Shown one piece after another: positions 23,790 through 34,639 of a DNA stretch of 64,000 bases. The notes under the pieces are model-generated. The model searched no databases. It saw only the letters and a list, made by a program, of their open reading frames with translations, and was not told the origin of the DNA. Positions within the stretch are counted from its first letter, which is position 1. Each line of letters begins with the position of its first letter. Source of the DNA: Odobenus rosmarus divergens (lineage: Eukaryota > Chordata > Mammalia > Carnivora > Odobenidae); NCBI RefSeq assembly GCF_000321225.1, contig NW_004450285.1, positions 5,704,410-5,768,409 of the forward strand, in the 5' to 3' direction. The translations under genes were made by a program, and so were the position numbers.

Positions 23790-26700
23790 TTTTAAGTTTT
23801 TGAGGAACCTCCCTACTGTTTTCCGGGGTGGCTGCACCAATCTGCATTCCCACCAACAGCGTAAGAGTGTTCCCCTTTTTCCACATGCATGTCGACACCT
23901 GTTGTTTCATGTGTTGTTAATTTTAGCCATTCTGACAGGTGTGAGGTGGTATCTCATTGTAGTTTTGATTTGTATTTCCATGATGATGAGTGATGCTGAG
24001 CATCTTTTCATATGTCTGTTGGCCATCTGGATGTCTTCTTTGGAAAAATGTCTATTCATGTATTCTGTCCACTGTCTTAACTGTATTATTTGTTGTTTGG
24101 GTGTTGAGTTTGATAAGTTCTTTATATATTTTGGATACTAACTCTTTATCAGATATGTCATTTGCAAATATCTTCTCTGATTCTATAGGTTGCCTTTTAG
24201 TTTTGTTATTGTTTCCTTCACTGTGCAGAAACTTTTATCTTGATGAGGTCCCAATAGTTCATTTTTGCTTTTGTTTCCTTTGCTTCAGGAGACATATCTA
24301 GTAAGAAGCTGCTACAGCCGATGTCAAAGAGGTTACTGCCTGTGTTCTCTAGGATTTTGATGGATTCCTATCTCACACTGAGATATTTCATCCATTTTGA
24401 ATTTTTTTTTTTTGTATGGTGTAAGAAAGTGGTCCAGTTTCATTCTTCTGCATGTTGCTGTCCAGTTTTCCCAGCACCATTTGTTAAAGAGACTATCTTT
24501 CTTCCACTGGATATTCTTTCCTGCTTTGTCAAAGATTAGTTGGCCATACAGTTAAGGGTCCATTTCTGGGTTCTCTATTCTGTTCCATTGATCTCTGTAT
24601 CTGTTTTTGTGGTAGTATCATAATGTCTTGATCACTACAGCTTTGTAATGTAGCTTGAAGTCCAGAATTATGATGCCTCCAGCATTGCTTTTCTTTTTCA
24701 AGGTTGCTTTGGCTATTTGGGGTCTTCTGTGGTTCCATACAGATTTTAGGATTATTTCTTCAAGCTCTGTGAAAAAATGCTGGGGGTATTTTGATAGGGA
24801 TTGCATTAAATTTGTAGATTGCTTTGGGTATTAGGGGCATTTTAACAATATTTGTTCTTTGAATCCATGAGCATGGAAGGTTTTTCCATTTCTTTGTGTC
24901 ATCTTCACTTTCTTTCATCAGTGTTTTATAATTTTCAGAGTACAGATTTTTTACCTCTTTGGTTACCATTATTCCTAGGTATCTTATGGTTGTTGTAATT
25001 ATAAATGATATCGATTCCTTGATTTTTATTTTTGCTGCTTCATTATTGGTTTATAGAAGTGCAATAGATTTCTGTACATTGATTTTGTATCCTGTGACTT
25101 TACCTAATTTGTGTATCAGTTCTAGCAGTTTTGGGGGGAGACTTTTCAGTTTTCTATGTAGAGCATCATGTCATCTGTGACTAGTGAAAACTTGACTTCT
25201 TATGCAATTTGGACGTCTTTTATTTCTTTTTGTTGTCTGATTGCTGAGGCTAGGACTTCTAGTACTATGTTAAATAACAGTGGTGAGAGTGGACATCCCT
25301 GTTTTGTTCTTGACTGTAGAGGAAAACCTCTGTTTTCCCCCATTGAGGATGATATTAGCTGTGGGTCTTTCATATATGGCTTTTATGATGTTGAGGTATG
25401 TGCCCTCTATCCCTGTTTTGTTGAGGATTTTTATCAAGAATCGATGCTATATTTTGTCAAATGTTTTCTCTGTATCTATTGAGAGGATCATATGGTTCTT
25501 ATTCTTTCTTTAATTAATGTGGTGGGTCATATTGATTGACTTGCAAATATTGAAGCACCCTGGCAGCTGAGGAATCCCACTTGATCATGGTGAATAATTC
25601 CTTTGATGTATTGTTGGATTCGATTTGCCAGTATTTTGTTGAGAGTTTTTGCATCTATGTTCATCAAGGATATTGGCCTGTAATTCTCCTTTTAAGTGGG
25701 ATCTTTGGTTTTGGGATTAAGGTAATGCTGGCCTTGTAGAATAAGTTTGGAAGTTTTCCCTCCATTTCTATTTTTTGGAACAGTTTGAGAAGAACAGATA
25801 TTCACTCTTCCTTAAATGTTTGGTAGAATTCTCCTCGGAAGCTGTTTCGCCCTGGATGTTTTGTTTGTCAGAAGATTTTTGATTACTGATTCAATTTCTT
25901 TGCTGGTTATTGGTCTGTTCAAATTTTCTATTTCTTCCTGTTTCAGTTTTGGTCGTTTATATGCATCTAGGAATTTATCCATTTCTTCCAGATTGCCCAA
26001 TTTGTTGGCATACAATTTTTCATAATATTCTATTATAATTGTTTGTATTTCGGTGGTGTTTGTTATGATCTCTCCTCTCTCATTACTGATTTTATTTGAG
26101 TCCTTTCTCTTTCTTTAAGTCTGGCTAGGAGTTTATCAATTCTTATTAATTCTTTCAAAGAACAAGCTCCTAGTTTCATTGATCTGCCTTTTTTGTTTGT
26201 TTCCTTATCATTTATTTCTGCTCTAATCTTTATTATTTCCCTTCTTATGCAGGCTTTAGATTCATTTGTTGTTATTTTCCAGCTCCTTTAAGTGTAAAGA
26301 TAGGTTGTGTATTTGAGATTTTTCTTACTTCTTGAGGTAGGCCTGTATTGCTATGTACTTCCCTCTTTGGACTACTTTTGCTGCATCCCAAAGGTTTTGG
26401 ACCCTCATGTTTTCATTTTCATGTATTTTTTTAAATGTCTTCTTTAATTTCCTCATTCTTTAGTAGAATGTTCTTTAACCTCCATATATATGTGATCTTT
26501 CCAAATTTTTTCTTGTGCTTGACTTCCAGTTTCATAGAGTTGTGGTCCAAAAATATGCGTGGTATGATCTCAGTCTTTTTGTATTTGTTGAGACCTGAGT
26601 TGTGACCCGGTATGTGATCTATTCTGGAGAAAGTCCCATGAGCACTCAAAAAGAGTGTATATTCTGCTGCTCTATGATGAAATGTTCCAAATATATCTGT

Positions 26701-27224
26701 TAAGTCCATCTGGTCCAGTGCATCATTGAAAGCCATTGTTTCCTTGTTGACTTTCTGTTTAGACAGTCTGTCCATTGCTGTAAGTGGGGTGTTAAAATCC
26801 CCTACTATTATTGTATAATTATCAATAAGTTCATTTATGTTTGTTTTAATTGTTTTATATATTTGGTGCTCCCAAGATGGGGGCATAAATATTTACAAGA
26901 GTTAGATATTTTTGTTGGATGGACCCCTTTATTATGATATACTGCCCTTCATCTCTTGTTATGGTCTTTGGTCTAGAATCTGGTTCGTCTGATGTAAGTA
27001 TGGCTCAGGCTTTCCTTCGACATTTCATTACCATGATAAATGTTTCTCCATCCCCTCACTTTCAATTGGCAGGTATCTTTAGGTCTAAAATGAGTGTCTT
27101 GTAGGCAGCATATGGAAGGGCCTTGTTTTTTTTTTATCCAATCTGATACTCTATGGCTTTTGATTGGAGCACTTAGTTCATTTACATTCAGAGTGATTAT
27201 TGATAGATATGAGTTTAGTGCTAT
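23790..27224 (-). pseudogene. L1-A ORF2 (endonuclease-RT) pseudogene
   Basis: ORF2 encodes the endonuclease and reverse transcriptase of L1. The start codon position aligned to that of L1-B reads ATA (27222-27224). The N-terminal NGLN motif reads NELS, and the motif containing the catalytic Glu reads CLQDTH (E to D) near 27100. The frame at 26431-26886 still carries VGDFNTPL, SRIDHIPGH and LDHNSMKLE of the endonuclease. RT and downstream text is spread over three frames with many stops. The C-terminal MEYYSAIKK segment is deleted. Inactive. Confidence 0.9.
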
Positions 27225-27239
27225 TATATTACCTGTTAA

Positions 27240-27709
27240 GTCATTGTTTCTGGAGATTTTTCTCTACTTTTTAATCTTCTCACTTTTGGTCATTCTTTCC
27301 CACTCAGAGTCCCCTTTAATATTTCTTGCAGGGCTATTTTAGTAGTTACGAACTCCTTTAGTTTTTGTTTGTCTGGGAAACTCTTTATCTCTGCTTCCGT
27401 TGTGAACAGAGTATTCTTGGCTCCATATCTTTCCCATTCAGCATATTGAATATATCATGCCACTCTCTTCTGGCCTGTCAAGTTTCTGTGGAGAGATCTG
27501 CTGCTAACCTTATGTCTTTTCTTTAATTTAGGGTTTTCTTTTCCCTTGCTGCTTTTAGAATTTTTCCTTATCTCTATATTTTGCAAATTTTACTACCATA
27601 TGTTTTGATGTTGGCCTGATTTTGTTGATTTTGATGGGAGTTCTCTGTGCCTCCTGGATTTGGATGTCTGTTTCCTTCCCCAGATTAGCAAAGTTTTTAG
27701 GTATAATTT
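27240..27709 (-). pseudogene. L1-A ORF1, C-terminal part
   Basis: Minus-strand sequence corresponding to the RNA-binding C-terminal portion of L1 ORF1. It aligns well with L1-B near 32050-32450 ('tttcttgcagggct', 'gtattcttggct', 'tcaggtctctgt'/'tcaagtttctgtgg'). The N-terminal part is displaced to 34012-34484 by L1-B. Several stops and frameshifts are present. Confidence 0.8.
27702..27709. repeat. Left target-site duplication of L1-B
   Basis: tataattt here is repeated at 34004-34011. Removing 27710-34011 rejoins L1-A ORF1 as '...ttaggtataattt|ctccaaataaacc...', which agrees with the matching L1-B text at 32466-32500 and supports the call despite the short repeat. Confidence 0.75.
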
Positions 27710-27867
27710 ATTTTTTTAATTTAATTTAATTTTATTATGTTATGTTAGTCACCATACATCATTAGTTTTTGATGTATTGTTCCATGATTCATTGTTTTCA
27801 TATAACACCCAGTGCTCCATGCAGTATGTGCCCTCCTTAATACCCATTACCGGGCTAGCCTATCCCC

Positions 27868-28297
27868 NNNNNNNNNNNNNNNNNNNNNNNNNNNNNNNNN
27901 NNNNNNNNNNNNNNNNNNNNNNNNNNNNNNNNNNNNNNNNNNNNNNNNNNNNNNNNNNNNNNNNNNNNNNNNNNNNNNNNNNNNNNNNNNNNNNNNNNNN
28001 NNNNNNNNNNNNNNNNNNNNNNNNNNNNNNNNNNNNNNNNNNNNNNNNNNNNNNNNNNNNNNNNNNNNNNNNNNNNNNNNNNNNNNNNNNNNNNNNNNNN
28101 NNNNNNNNNNNNNNNNNNNNNNNNNNNNNNNNNNNNNNNNNNNNNNNNNNNNNNNNNNNNNNNNNNNNNNNNNNNNNNNNNNNNNNNNNNNNNNNNNNNN
28201 NNNNNNNNNNNNNNNNNNNNNNNNNNNNNNNNNNNNNNNNNNNNNNNNNNNNNNNNNNNNNNNNNNNNNNNNNNNNNNNNNNNNNNNNNNNNNNNNN
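27868..28297. other. Assembly gap (430 N)
   Basis: All bases are N. The flanks are L1-B 3' UTR on the left and ORF2 C-terminal text on the right, so the missing DNA is probably the ORF2 C-terminus and proximal 3' UTR. Any long open frame across this region is an artefact of the Ns. Confidence 0.99.
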
Positions 28298-30079
28298 CAC
28301 TGTTTTCCAAAGTGGCTGTACCAACTTGCATTCCCACCAACAGTGTAAGAGGGTTCCCCTTTCTCCACAACCTCTCCAACATTTGTTGTTTCTTTCCCTG
28401 TCCATTTTTGCCATTCTAACTGGTGTAAAGTGGTATCTCAGTGTGGTTTGGGTTTGAATTTCCCTGATGGCTAATGATGAACATTTTTTCATGTATCTGT
28501 TAGGCATTTGTATGTCTTCTTCAGAGAAGTGTCTTTTCATATCTTCTGCCCACTTTTTGACTTGATTATTTGTTTTTTGGGTGTTGAGTTTGAGAAGTTA
28601 TTTATAGATCTTGGAAATCAGCCCTTTGTCTGCAGTGTCATTTGCAAGTATCTTTTCCCATTCTGTGGGTTGCCTCTTTCTTTTGTTGACTGTTTCCTTT
28701 GCTGTGCAGAAGTTTTATCTTGATGAAGTCCCAAAAGTTCATTTTTGCTTCTTTTTTTGCTTACCTTTGGAGATGTATCTTGAAAGAAGTTTCTGTGGCC
28801 AGTGTCGAAGAGTTACTGCCTATGTTCTCCTCTAGGATTTTGATGGATACCTGTCTTATACTGAGGTCTTTCATCCATCTTGAGTTTATCTTTGTGTATG
28901 GTGTTAGAGAATGGTCAAGTTTCATTCTTCTGCATGTGGCTGTCCATTTTCTCAGCACCATTTATTGAAGAGACTGTCTTTTTTCCTTGCGTATTTTTCC
29001 TGCTTTGTCAAAGATTATTTGACCATAGAGTTGAGGGTCCATATCTGGGCTCTCAATTCTGTTCCATTGGTCTATATATGCCTGTTTTTGTGCCAGTACC
29101 ACTGCTATCTTGGTGAGCAGTGATCATCATGCTGCTTGAAATCAGGCAGCATGATGCCCCCAGCTTTGTTTTTCTTTTTCAACATTTCCTTGGCAATTCG
29201 AGGTCTTTACTGATTCCATACAAATTTTAGGATTGTTTGTTCCAGCACTTTGAAAAAATGTCATTGGAATTTTGATTGGGCTGGCATTGAAGGTATAGAT
29301 TGCTCTGGGCAGCATAGACATTTTAACAATGTTTATTCTTCCAATCCATGAGCATGGAATGTTTTCTCATCTTTTTGTGCCTTCTTCAATTCCTTTCATG
29401 AGTGTTCTGTAGTTCCTAGAGTATAGATCCTTTACCTCTTTGGTTAGGTTTTTCCGAGGTATCTTATGGTTTTTGGTGCTATTGTAAATGGAATAATTTC
29501 TCTAATTTCTCTTTCTACAGTTGCATTGTTAATGTATAAGAAAGCAACTGATTTCTCTGCATTGAGTTTTATCCTGCCACATTACTGAATTTGCTGTATG
29601 AGTTCTAATAATTTGGGGGTGAAGTCTTTGGATTTCCACATGAAGTATCATGTCATCTGCGAAGAGAGAGTTTGACTTTTTCTTTGCCAATTTGAATACC
29701 TTTTATTTCTTTTTGTTGTCTGATTGCTGTTTCTAGGACTTCTAGTACTATGTTGAACAATAGTGGTGAGAGTGGGCATACTTGACGTGTTCCTGATCTT
29801 AAGGGAAAGGCTCTCAGGTTTTCCTCATTGAGGATGATATTTACTGTGGGTTTTTCATAGATGGATTTTATGAACTTGAGGAATGTTCCCTCTATCCCTA
29901 TACTCTGTAGAGTTTTAATCAGGAAAAGATGATGTATTTTGTCAAATGCTTTTTCTGCATCAATTGAGAGGACCATGTGTTTCTTCTCTCTCCTCTTATT
30001 AATGTGTTCTATCACATTGATTGATTTGCAAATGTTGAACCACCCTTGCATCCTGGGGATAAATCCCACTTGGTCGTGG

Positions 30080-30094
30080 TGGATGATCCTTTTA
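30080..30094. repeat. Left TSD of the SINE in L1-B ORF2
   Basis: tggatgatcctttta here is repeated perfectly at 30301-30315. Confidence 0.93.
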
Positions 30095-30300
30095 TTTTTT
30101 TTTTTTAAGATTTTATTTATTTATTTGACAGAGAGAGACACAGTGAGAAAGGGAACATAAGCAGAGGGAGTGGCAAAGGGAGAGGGAGAAGCACGCTTCC
30201 CGTGGAGCAGGGAGGCTGATGCAGGGCTCGATCCCAGGACCCTGGGATCATGACCTAAGCCAAAGGCAGATGCTTAATGACTGAGCCACCATGCGCCTCA
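30095..30300 (-). mobile_element. CAN-SINE inside L1-B ORF2, 15-bp TSD
   Basis: Minus-strand copy. The plus strand shows a T-run, then 'ttttaagattttatttattt', a GA-rich run, 'ggctcgatcccaggaccctgg' and 'tgactgagccaccatgcgcc'. Perfect 15-bp repeats bracket it. It splits the L1-B RT domain and so postdates L1-B. Confidence 0.96.
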
Positions 30301-32039
30301 TGGATGATCCTTTTACTGTATTGTTGGATTCTAGTAGGTAGGATTTTGTTGAGAATTTTGGAATCCATATTCATCAGGGATAATGGTCTGAAATTTTCCT
30401 TTTTGATGGGGTCTCTGCCTGTTTTGGGGATCAAGGTAATGCTGGCTTCATAGAATGAGTCTAGAAGTTTTCCTTCTGCTTCTATTTTTTGAAACAGCTT
30501 CAGGAGAATAGGTATTATTTCTTCTTTGAATGTTTGGTAGAATTCCCCAGGGAATCCATCATGCCCTAGACTCTTGTTTTTTGGGAGGTTTTTGATCACT
30601 GCTTCAATCTCCTTACCAGTTATTGGCCTATTCATGTTGTCAATTTCTTCCTGTTTCAGTCTTGGGAGTTAATAGATTTCCAGGAAGGCATCCATTTCTT
30701 CCAGGTTGCTTAGTTTATTGGCATATAGTTGTTGATAATAATTTCTAGTAAATGTTTCTGTTTCCTCTTTGTTAGTCGTGATCTCTCTCCTTTCATTCAT
30801 AATTTTATAAATTTGGGTCCTTTCTCTTTTCTTTTGGATAAGTCGGTGCAGTGGTTTTTCGATCTTATTAATTCTTTCAAAGAACCAGCTTCTAGTTTTG
30901 TTGATCTGATCTTCTGTGTTTCTGGTTTCTAATTCATTGATCTCTGCTCTAATCTTAATTATTTCTCTTCTAATGTGTGGCTTAGGCATCATTTGTTGCT
31001 TTTTCTGTAGTTTTTAAGGTGTGAAGTTAGTTGGTGAATTGGGGATTTTTCTATTTTTTTGAGTGAGGCTTGGATGGCTATATATTTCCCCCTTAGGACC
31101 ACCACTGCAGTATCCCATAGGTTTTGGACTGATGTGTTTTCATTCTCATTGGTTTGCATGAATTGTTAAAGTTCTTCTCTGATTTCCTGGTTGACCCAAA
31201 CATTCCTGAGCAGAGTGGTCTTTAGCTTCCAAGTGTTTGAATTTCTGCCAAATTTTTTCTTGTGATTGAGTTCCAGTTTTAAAGCATTATGGTCTGAGAA
31301 TATGCAGGGAATAATCTCCGACCTTTGGTATCGGTTGAGACCTGGTTTGTGGCCCAGTATGTGGTCTATTCTGGAAGAAGTTCCATGTGTGCTCAAGAAG
31401 AATGAGTATTCTGTTGTTTTAGGGTGGAATGTTCTGTATATATCTATGAGGTCCATCTGGTCCAGTGTGTCATTCAAAGCTCTTGTTTCTTTGTTGATTT
31501 TCTCCTTAGATGATCTGTCTGTTGCTGAGGGTGGAGGATTGAGGTCTCCTACAATTAATGTATAATTATCAATATGACTCTTTATTTTGGTTAATAGTTG
31601 GTTTATGTAGATGGCTGCTCCCATGTTGGGGACAGAGATATTTACAGTTGTTAGATCTTCTTGTTGGATAGACCCTTTAAGAATGATACAGTGTCCTTCT
31701 GTGTCTCTAACTAGTCTTTAGTTTAAAATCTAATTTGTCTGATACAAGAATTGCTACCTCAGCTTTCTTTTGAGGTCTGTTGGCATGGAAGATAGATCTC
31801 CATCCCTTCACTTTCAGTCTGGATGTATCTTTAGGCTCAGAATGAGTCTTTTGTAGACAGCATATGGATGGGTCCTGTCTTTTTATCCAATCTGCAACCC
31901 TGTGCCATTTTATGGGAGCATTTAGGCCGTTCACGTTGAGAGTGACTATTAAAACATATGAATTTGCTGTCATTATGTTGCCTGTCAAGTCCTTGTTTCT
32001 ATAGATTGTCTCTGTAAATTTCTGTTGTATGTCACTCTT

Positions 32040-32944
32040 GGGATTTTTCTCCTTTTACAGAACCCCCCTTTATATTTCTTGCAGGGCTGGCTTAGTGGTC
32101 ACATATTCTTTCAGTTTCTGCCAGTCTTGGAAGCTCTGCATCTCTCCATCCATTCTAAATGACAGCCTTGCCAGATAAAGTATTCTTGGCTGTATGTTCT
32201 TCTCATTTAGTACCCTGAATATGTCTTGCCAGGCCTTTCTGGCTTGTCAGGTCTCTGTAGATAGGTCTGACATTATTCTGATGTTCCTCCCTCTATACAT
32301 AAAGAATCTCTTCCCCCTAACTGCCCTTAAGATGGTTTCCTTGGTTCTAAGATTTGAGAGTTTTACTATTACGTGTCAGGGCATTGGTCTGTTTTCCTTG
32401 ATCTTGGGAGGGGTCCTCTCTGCCTCTAGGACACCAGTGTTTGTTTCATTCCCCAGATTAGGGAAGTTCTCAGCTGCAGTTTGCTCAAATATATCTTCTA
32501 GTCTTTTCTCTCTCTCTCCACCCCCTCAGGGATCCCGATAATTCTGACATTGGAATGTTTCATGGTGTCATTTATTTCTCTGATTCTGTTTTCATGGATT
32601 GTGAGTTGTTTCTCCCGGGACTCTTTTTCCTTCTTTTCTATCAGTTGGTCTTCTAGATCACTAATTCATTTTTCTCCCTTGCTTACCCTAGGTGTTAGAT
32701 TATCTAGATTAGATTGGATCTCATTGATAGCATTTTTAAGTTCTGCCAGTTCAGCTTTCATTTCTGCCCTTAGAGACTCTATGTAGCCATTAATTGATTT
32801 CTCCATTTTAGCTATTTTCTTCATAACTGCTACCGTGAAGTCCATTTCTGACATCTTGGTTATATCTGTATCCATTTGTAAATCTGTGGCAGAAGTCACA
32901 GTCTCTGAGTCTTTCCTATTTTGGGGGTTCCTCCTCCTAGTCAT
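32040..32944 (-). pseudogene. L1-B ORF1 (RNA-binding protein) pseudogene
   Basis: L1 ORF1 encodes a trimeric coiled-coil RNA chaperone that coats L1 RNA. The likely start is the ATG at 32944 (MTRRRNPQNRKDSE...), following the 5' UTR. The readable frame to 32666 holds a heptad-like coiled coil (FTVAVMKKIAKMEKS, then ESLRAEMKAELAELKN). It then ends at an in-frame stop, and the RNA-binding C-terminal half continues in other frames to about 32040. Inactive. Confidence 0.85.
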
Positions 32945-34003
32945 TCTGTTGAGGGTGGTTGAGGGAATGTACAGAGTCCAAATTATTGACCACAACCCAC
33001 GCAAGATGCACCTGTTTTAAAGGGACTTTAGGGTTGTTGGCCTCTTGTTCTCCCAGGCTCTCCTCTGGGAGAGAGGCCTGCCATGCTGTTACTCAGGCAA
33101 CCCTGTTTGTGCAGAGTTGCCCTGCTCCCTGTGGGGGGTGATGGGCTCAGTGTAAACCGGTTTTGGGGGGCTTTTGTTCTCTGGTGGCTTTCCCTGGTGG
33201 CTTTGCGCATCTCTTCCAAGAGTCAGAGCAGAAGAGATTGTTTCCAACCCTCTGCCTCAGAGCAGAGAGATCGCAGTCTGTTCTTCAGTGAGCTCTCCCG
33301 TCCACACTATCTCCATTTCTGTCTGTGCCACTATAAACTACAGTGTCCTGGGTTGTGCGCCCCTCAGCAGGCCTCCCAGTCCTCGCCTCCAGGCTGTGCT
33401 TCTAAAACCACCAGGTGGGCGCCTGGGTGGCTCAGATGGTTAAGCGTCTGCCTTCGGCTCAGGTCATGATCCCAGAGTCCTGGGATTGAGTCCCACATCG
33501 GTCTCCCTGCTCCTTGGGAGCCTGCTTCTCCCTCTGCCTCTCTCTCTCTCTCTCATGAATAAATAAATAAAATCTTTAAAAAAATAAAAATTAAAAAAAT
33601 TAAAAAAAAAATAAAACCACCAGCTGCCCCAAGTTCGCACGTGCGGCCCCACTGCTCCAGGTTTCAGTCCAGGGGGCTGCCCTAAAGTCCTTTCCCTGCT
33701 GCTACCAGTCTACAAGTCTGTGCCCTGTCCCAGCATGGGATGCTATCACTCACTGGTGGTGTAGGATCCCCAAGCCTCCCTCCCCCTTCCGTTTATCTTC
33801 TGATATCTGCCTGCAGAATCATGGCTCCCCGCTTCACGCCTCGAAACCAACCCTCTGTGATATTTTGTTTGTAGAGATCCAGATATATCTTCTTACATCT
33901 CAGGCTGATTTTGTGGGTGTTCAGAGTGGTCTGGTAGATATCCAGCTCAATTCAGGGGACCAGTTGGAATAGGGTCCCCTACTCCTCTGCCATCTTTTGA
34001 TTC
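32945..34003 (-). promoter_or_regulatory. L1-B 5' UTR / internal promoter region
   Basis: GC-rich, CpG-containing leader on the minus strand from the 5' end (34003) to the ORF1 start. In L1s this region carries an internal RNA polymerase II promoter. The 'caaaagatggcag' near the start contains the AAGATGGC core that binds YY1 in human L1. A CAN-SINE at 33415 interrupts it. Activity is not shown by sequence alone. Confidence 0.65.
33415..33611 (+). mobile_element. CAN-SINE inside L1-B 5' UTR, 12-bp TSD
   Basis: The head is 'gtgggcgcctgggtggctcag', with text 'cttcggctcaggtcatgatcc', a CT run, (AAAT)n and a long A-rich tail (33556-33611). Repeats taaaaccaccag at 33403-33414 and 33612-33623 bracket it. 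Its orientation is opposite to L1-B. Confidence 0.96.
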
Positions 34004-34011
34004 TATAATTT

Positions 34012-34484
34012 CTCCAAATAAACCTTCTGCTCCCTTTTGCCTCTCTTCATCTGGGACTACTATGATATGAATGTTATTACACTTTACGGAGTTGCTGAGT
34101 TCCCTAAGTATACATTCATGATCCAATATTTTTCTTTCCGTCTTCTTTTCAGCTTAATTATTTTCCATAATTTTATATTCTATATCACTTATTCTTTCCT
34201 CCCTTTGCTTCTTCTGTCCTTGTAGTCATTACATCCAGTCATTTCTGCATCTCAGTTATAGCATTTTTTTTTATTTTGGCCTGACTAGTTTTTAGGTCTT
34301 TTATTTCTGCAGTAAGGGTAAGGGACTCCCTGGTGTCTTTGATGCTTTTCTCAAGCCCAGCTAGTATTCATTTGATTCTTTTAAATTCTAGATCAGGCAT
34401 ATTACTTATATCTGTTTTGATTCAGATATGAATCAAAGTGTTATGACCTTATCTTATTCTTTCTTTTGGGATGAATTCCTCCAT
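34012..34484 (-). pseudogene. L1-A ORF1, N-terminal part
   Basis: Minus-strand sequence equivalent to the coiled-coil half of L1 ORF1. A possible start is the ATG at 34484, reading AKMEEFIPKERIR-like on the minus strand. Stops are frequent. It is joined to the C-terminal part at 27240-27709 only if L1-B is removed conceptually. Confidence 0.55.
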
Positions 34485-34639
34485 CTTGGCATATTGTTTG
34501 GGTCTCTATCCTCTTCTGTGTGTTAGGAAAGCCTGTTACATTTCCTGCTTGTGAGAGTAATGGCTTTATGAAGAAGAGGTCATATACTCTCCAGGGTCTG
34601 GCACTTTAGGAAGTGTCTCTGGTATATGCTGTGTCCTCT

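Larger units (their letters stand above)
23437..27709 (-). mobile_element. L1-A (outer carnivore L1), 3' segment
   Basis: On the minus strand this is the 3' part of a carnivore L1. It has a poly(A) (the T-run at 23433-23440) and the 3' UTR with 'acccagtgcccatcacaag' (plus-strand text near 23530). ORF2 follows to about 27224 and then the C-terminal part of ORF1. It stops inside ORF1 at 27709, where L1-B is inserted, and resumes at 34004. The ORF2 C-terminal coding segment is missing at about 23750. A partial duplication in the 3' UTR repeats 'ccacctcccctcca' (23586-23636). All frames are broken. Confidence 0.93.
28298..31973 (-). pseudogene. L1-B ORF2 (endonuclease-RT) pseudogene
   Basis: Starts at ATG 31973 (MTANSYVLIVTLNVNGLNAP). 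The N-terminal endonuclease keeps the NGLN asparagine, VGDLN, SRIDHILGH and FSDHNALKLE. However, the motif normally CLQETH reads CLQKTH (near 31855), replacing the catalytic Glu with Lys. RT motif [13 protein letters not shown] is present at about 29960. The next conserved block reads [18 protein letters not shown], with Val where RQG is usual. A 2-base loss near 29660 shifts the frame just before FADD. A SINE at 30095 interrupts the RT fingers, and the C-terminus falls in the gap. Inactive. Confidence 0.92.
27710..34003 (-). mobile_element. L1-B (inner, essentially full-length carnivore L1)
   Basis: Inserted in ORF1 of L1-A. On the minus strand it starts at 34003 with 'gaatcaaaagatggcagagg', a typical L1 5' end. 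It continues through a GC-rich 5' UTR, ORF1 (from 32944), ORF2 (from 31973), the 3' UTR (plus-strand 'acccagtgctccatgc' near 27808) and an A/T-rich tail at 27710-27735. The span includes two later CAN-SINEs (30095, 33415) and a 430-base gap. It is less diverged than L1-A but still carries disabling changes in both ORFs. Confidence 0.94.

Noticed and set aside
27777..28540. Long open frames of 173-226 codons
   Set aside because: Most of each frame is the 430-base N gap. The readable ends are L1 3' UTR and antisense or sense ORF2.
29653..30069. Intact-looking RT palm frame as a possible domesticated gene
   Set aside because: It is part of L1-B, bounded by a SINE on one side and a frameshift before FADD on the other, with an altered RQG motif. 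Ordinary decay explains it.
33083..33469. 128-codon plus-strand frame
   Set aside because: Antisense to the L1-B 5' UTR and running into a SINE head. Not a gene.
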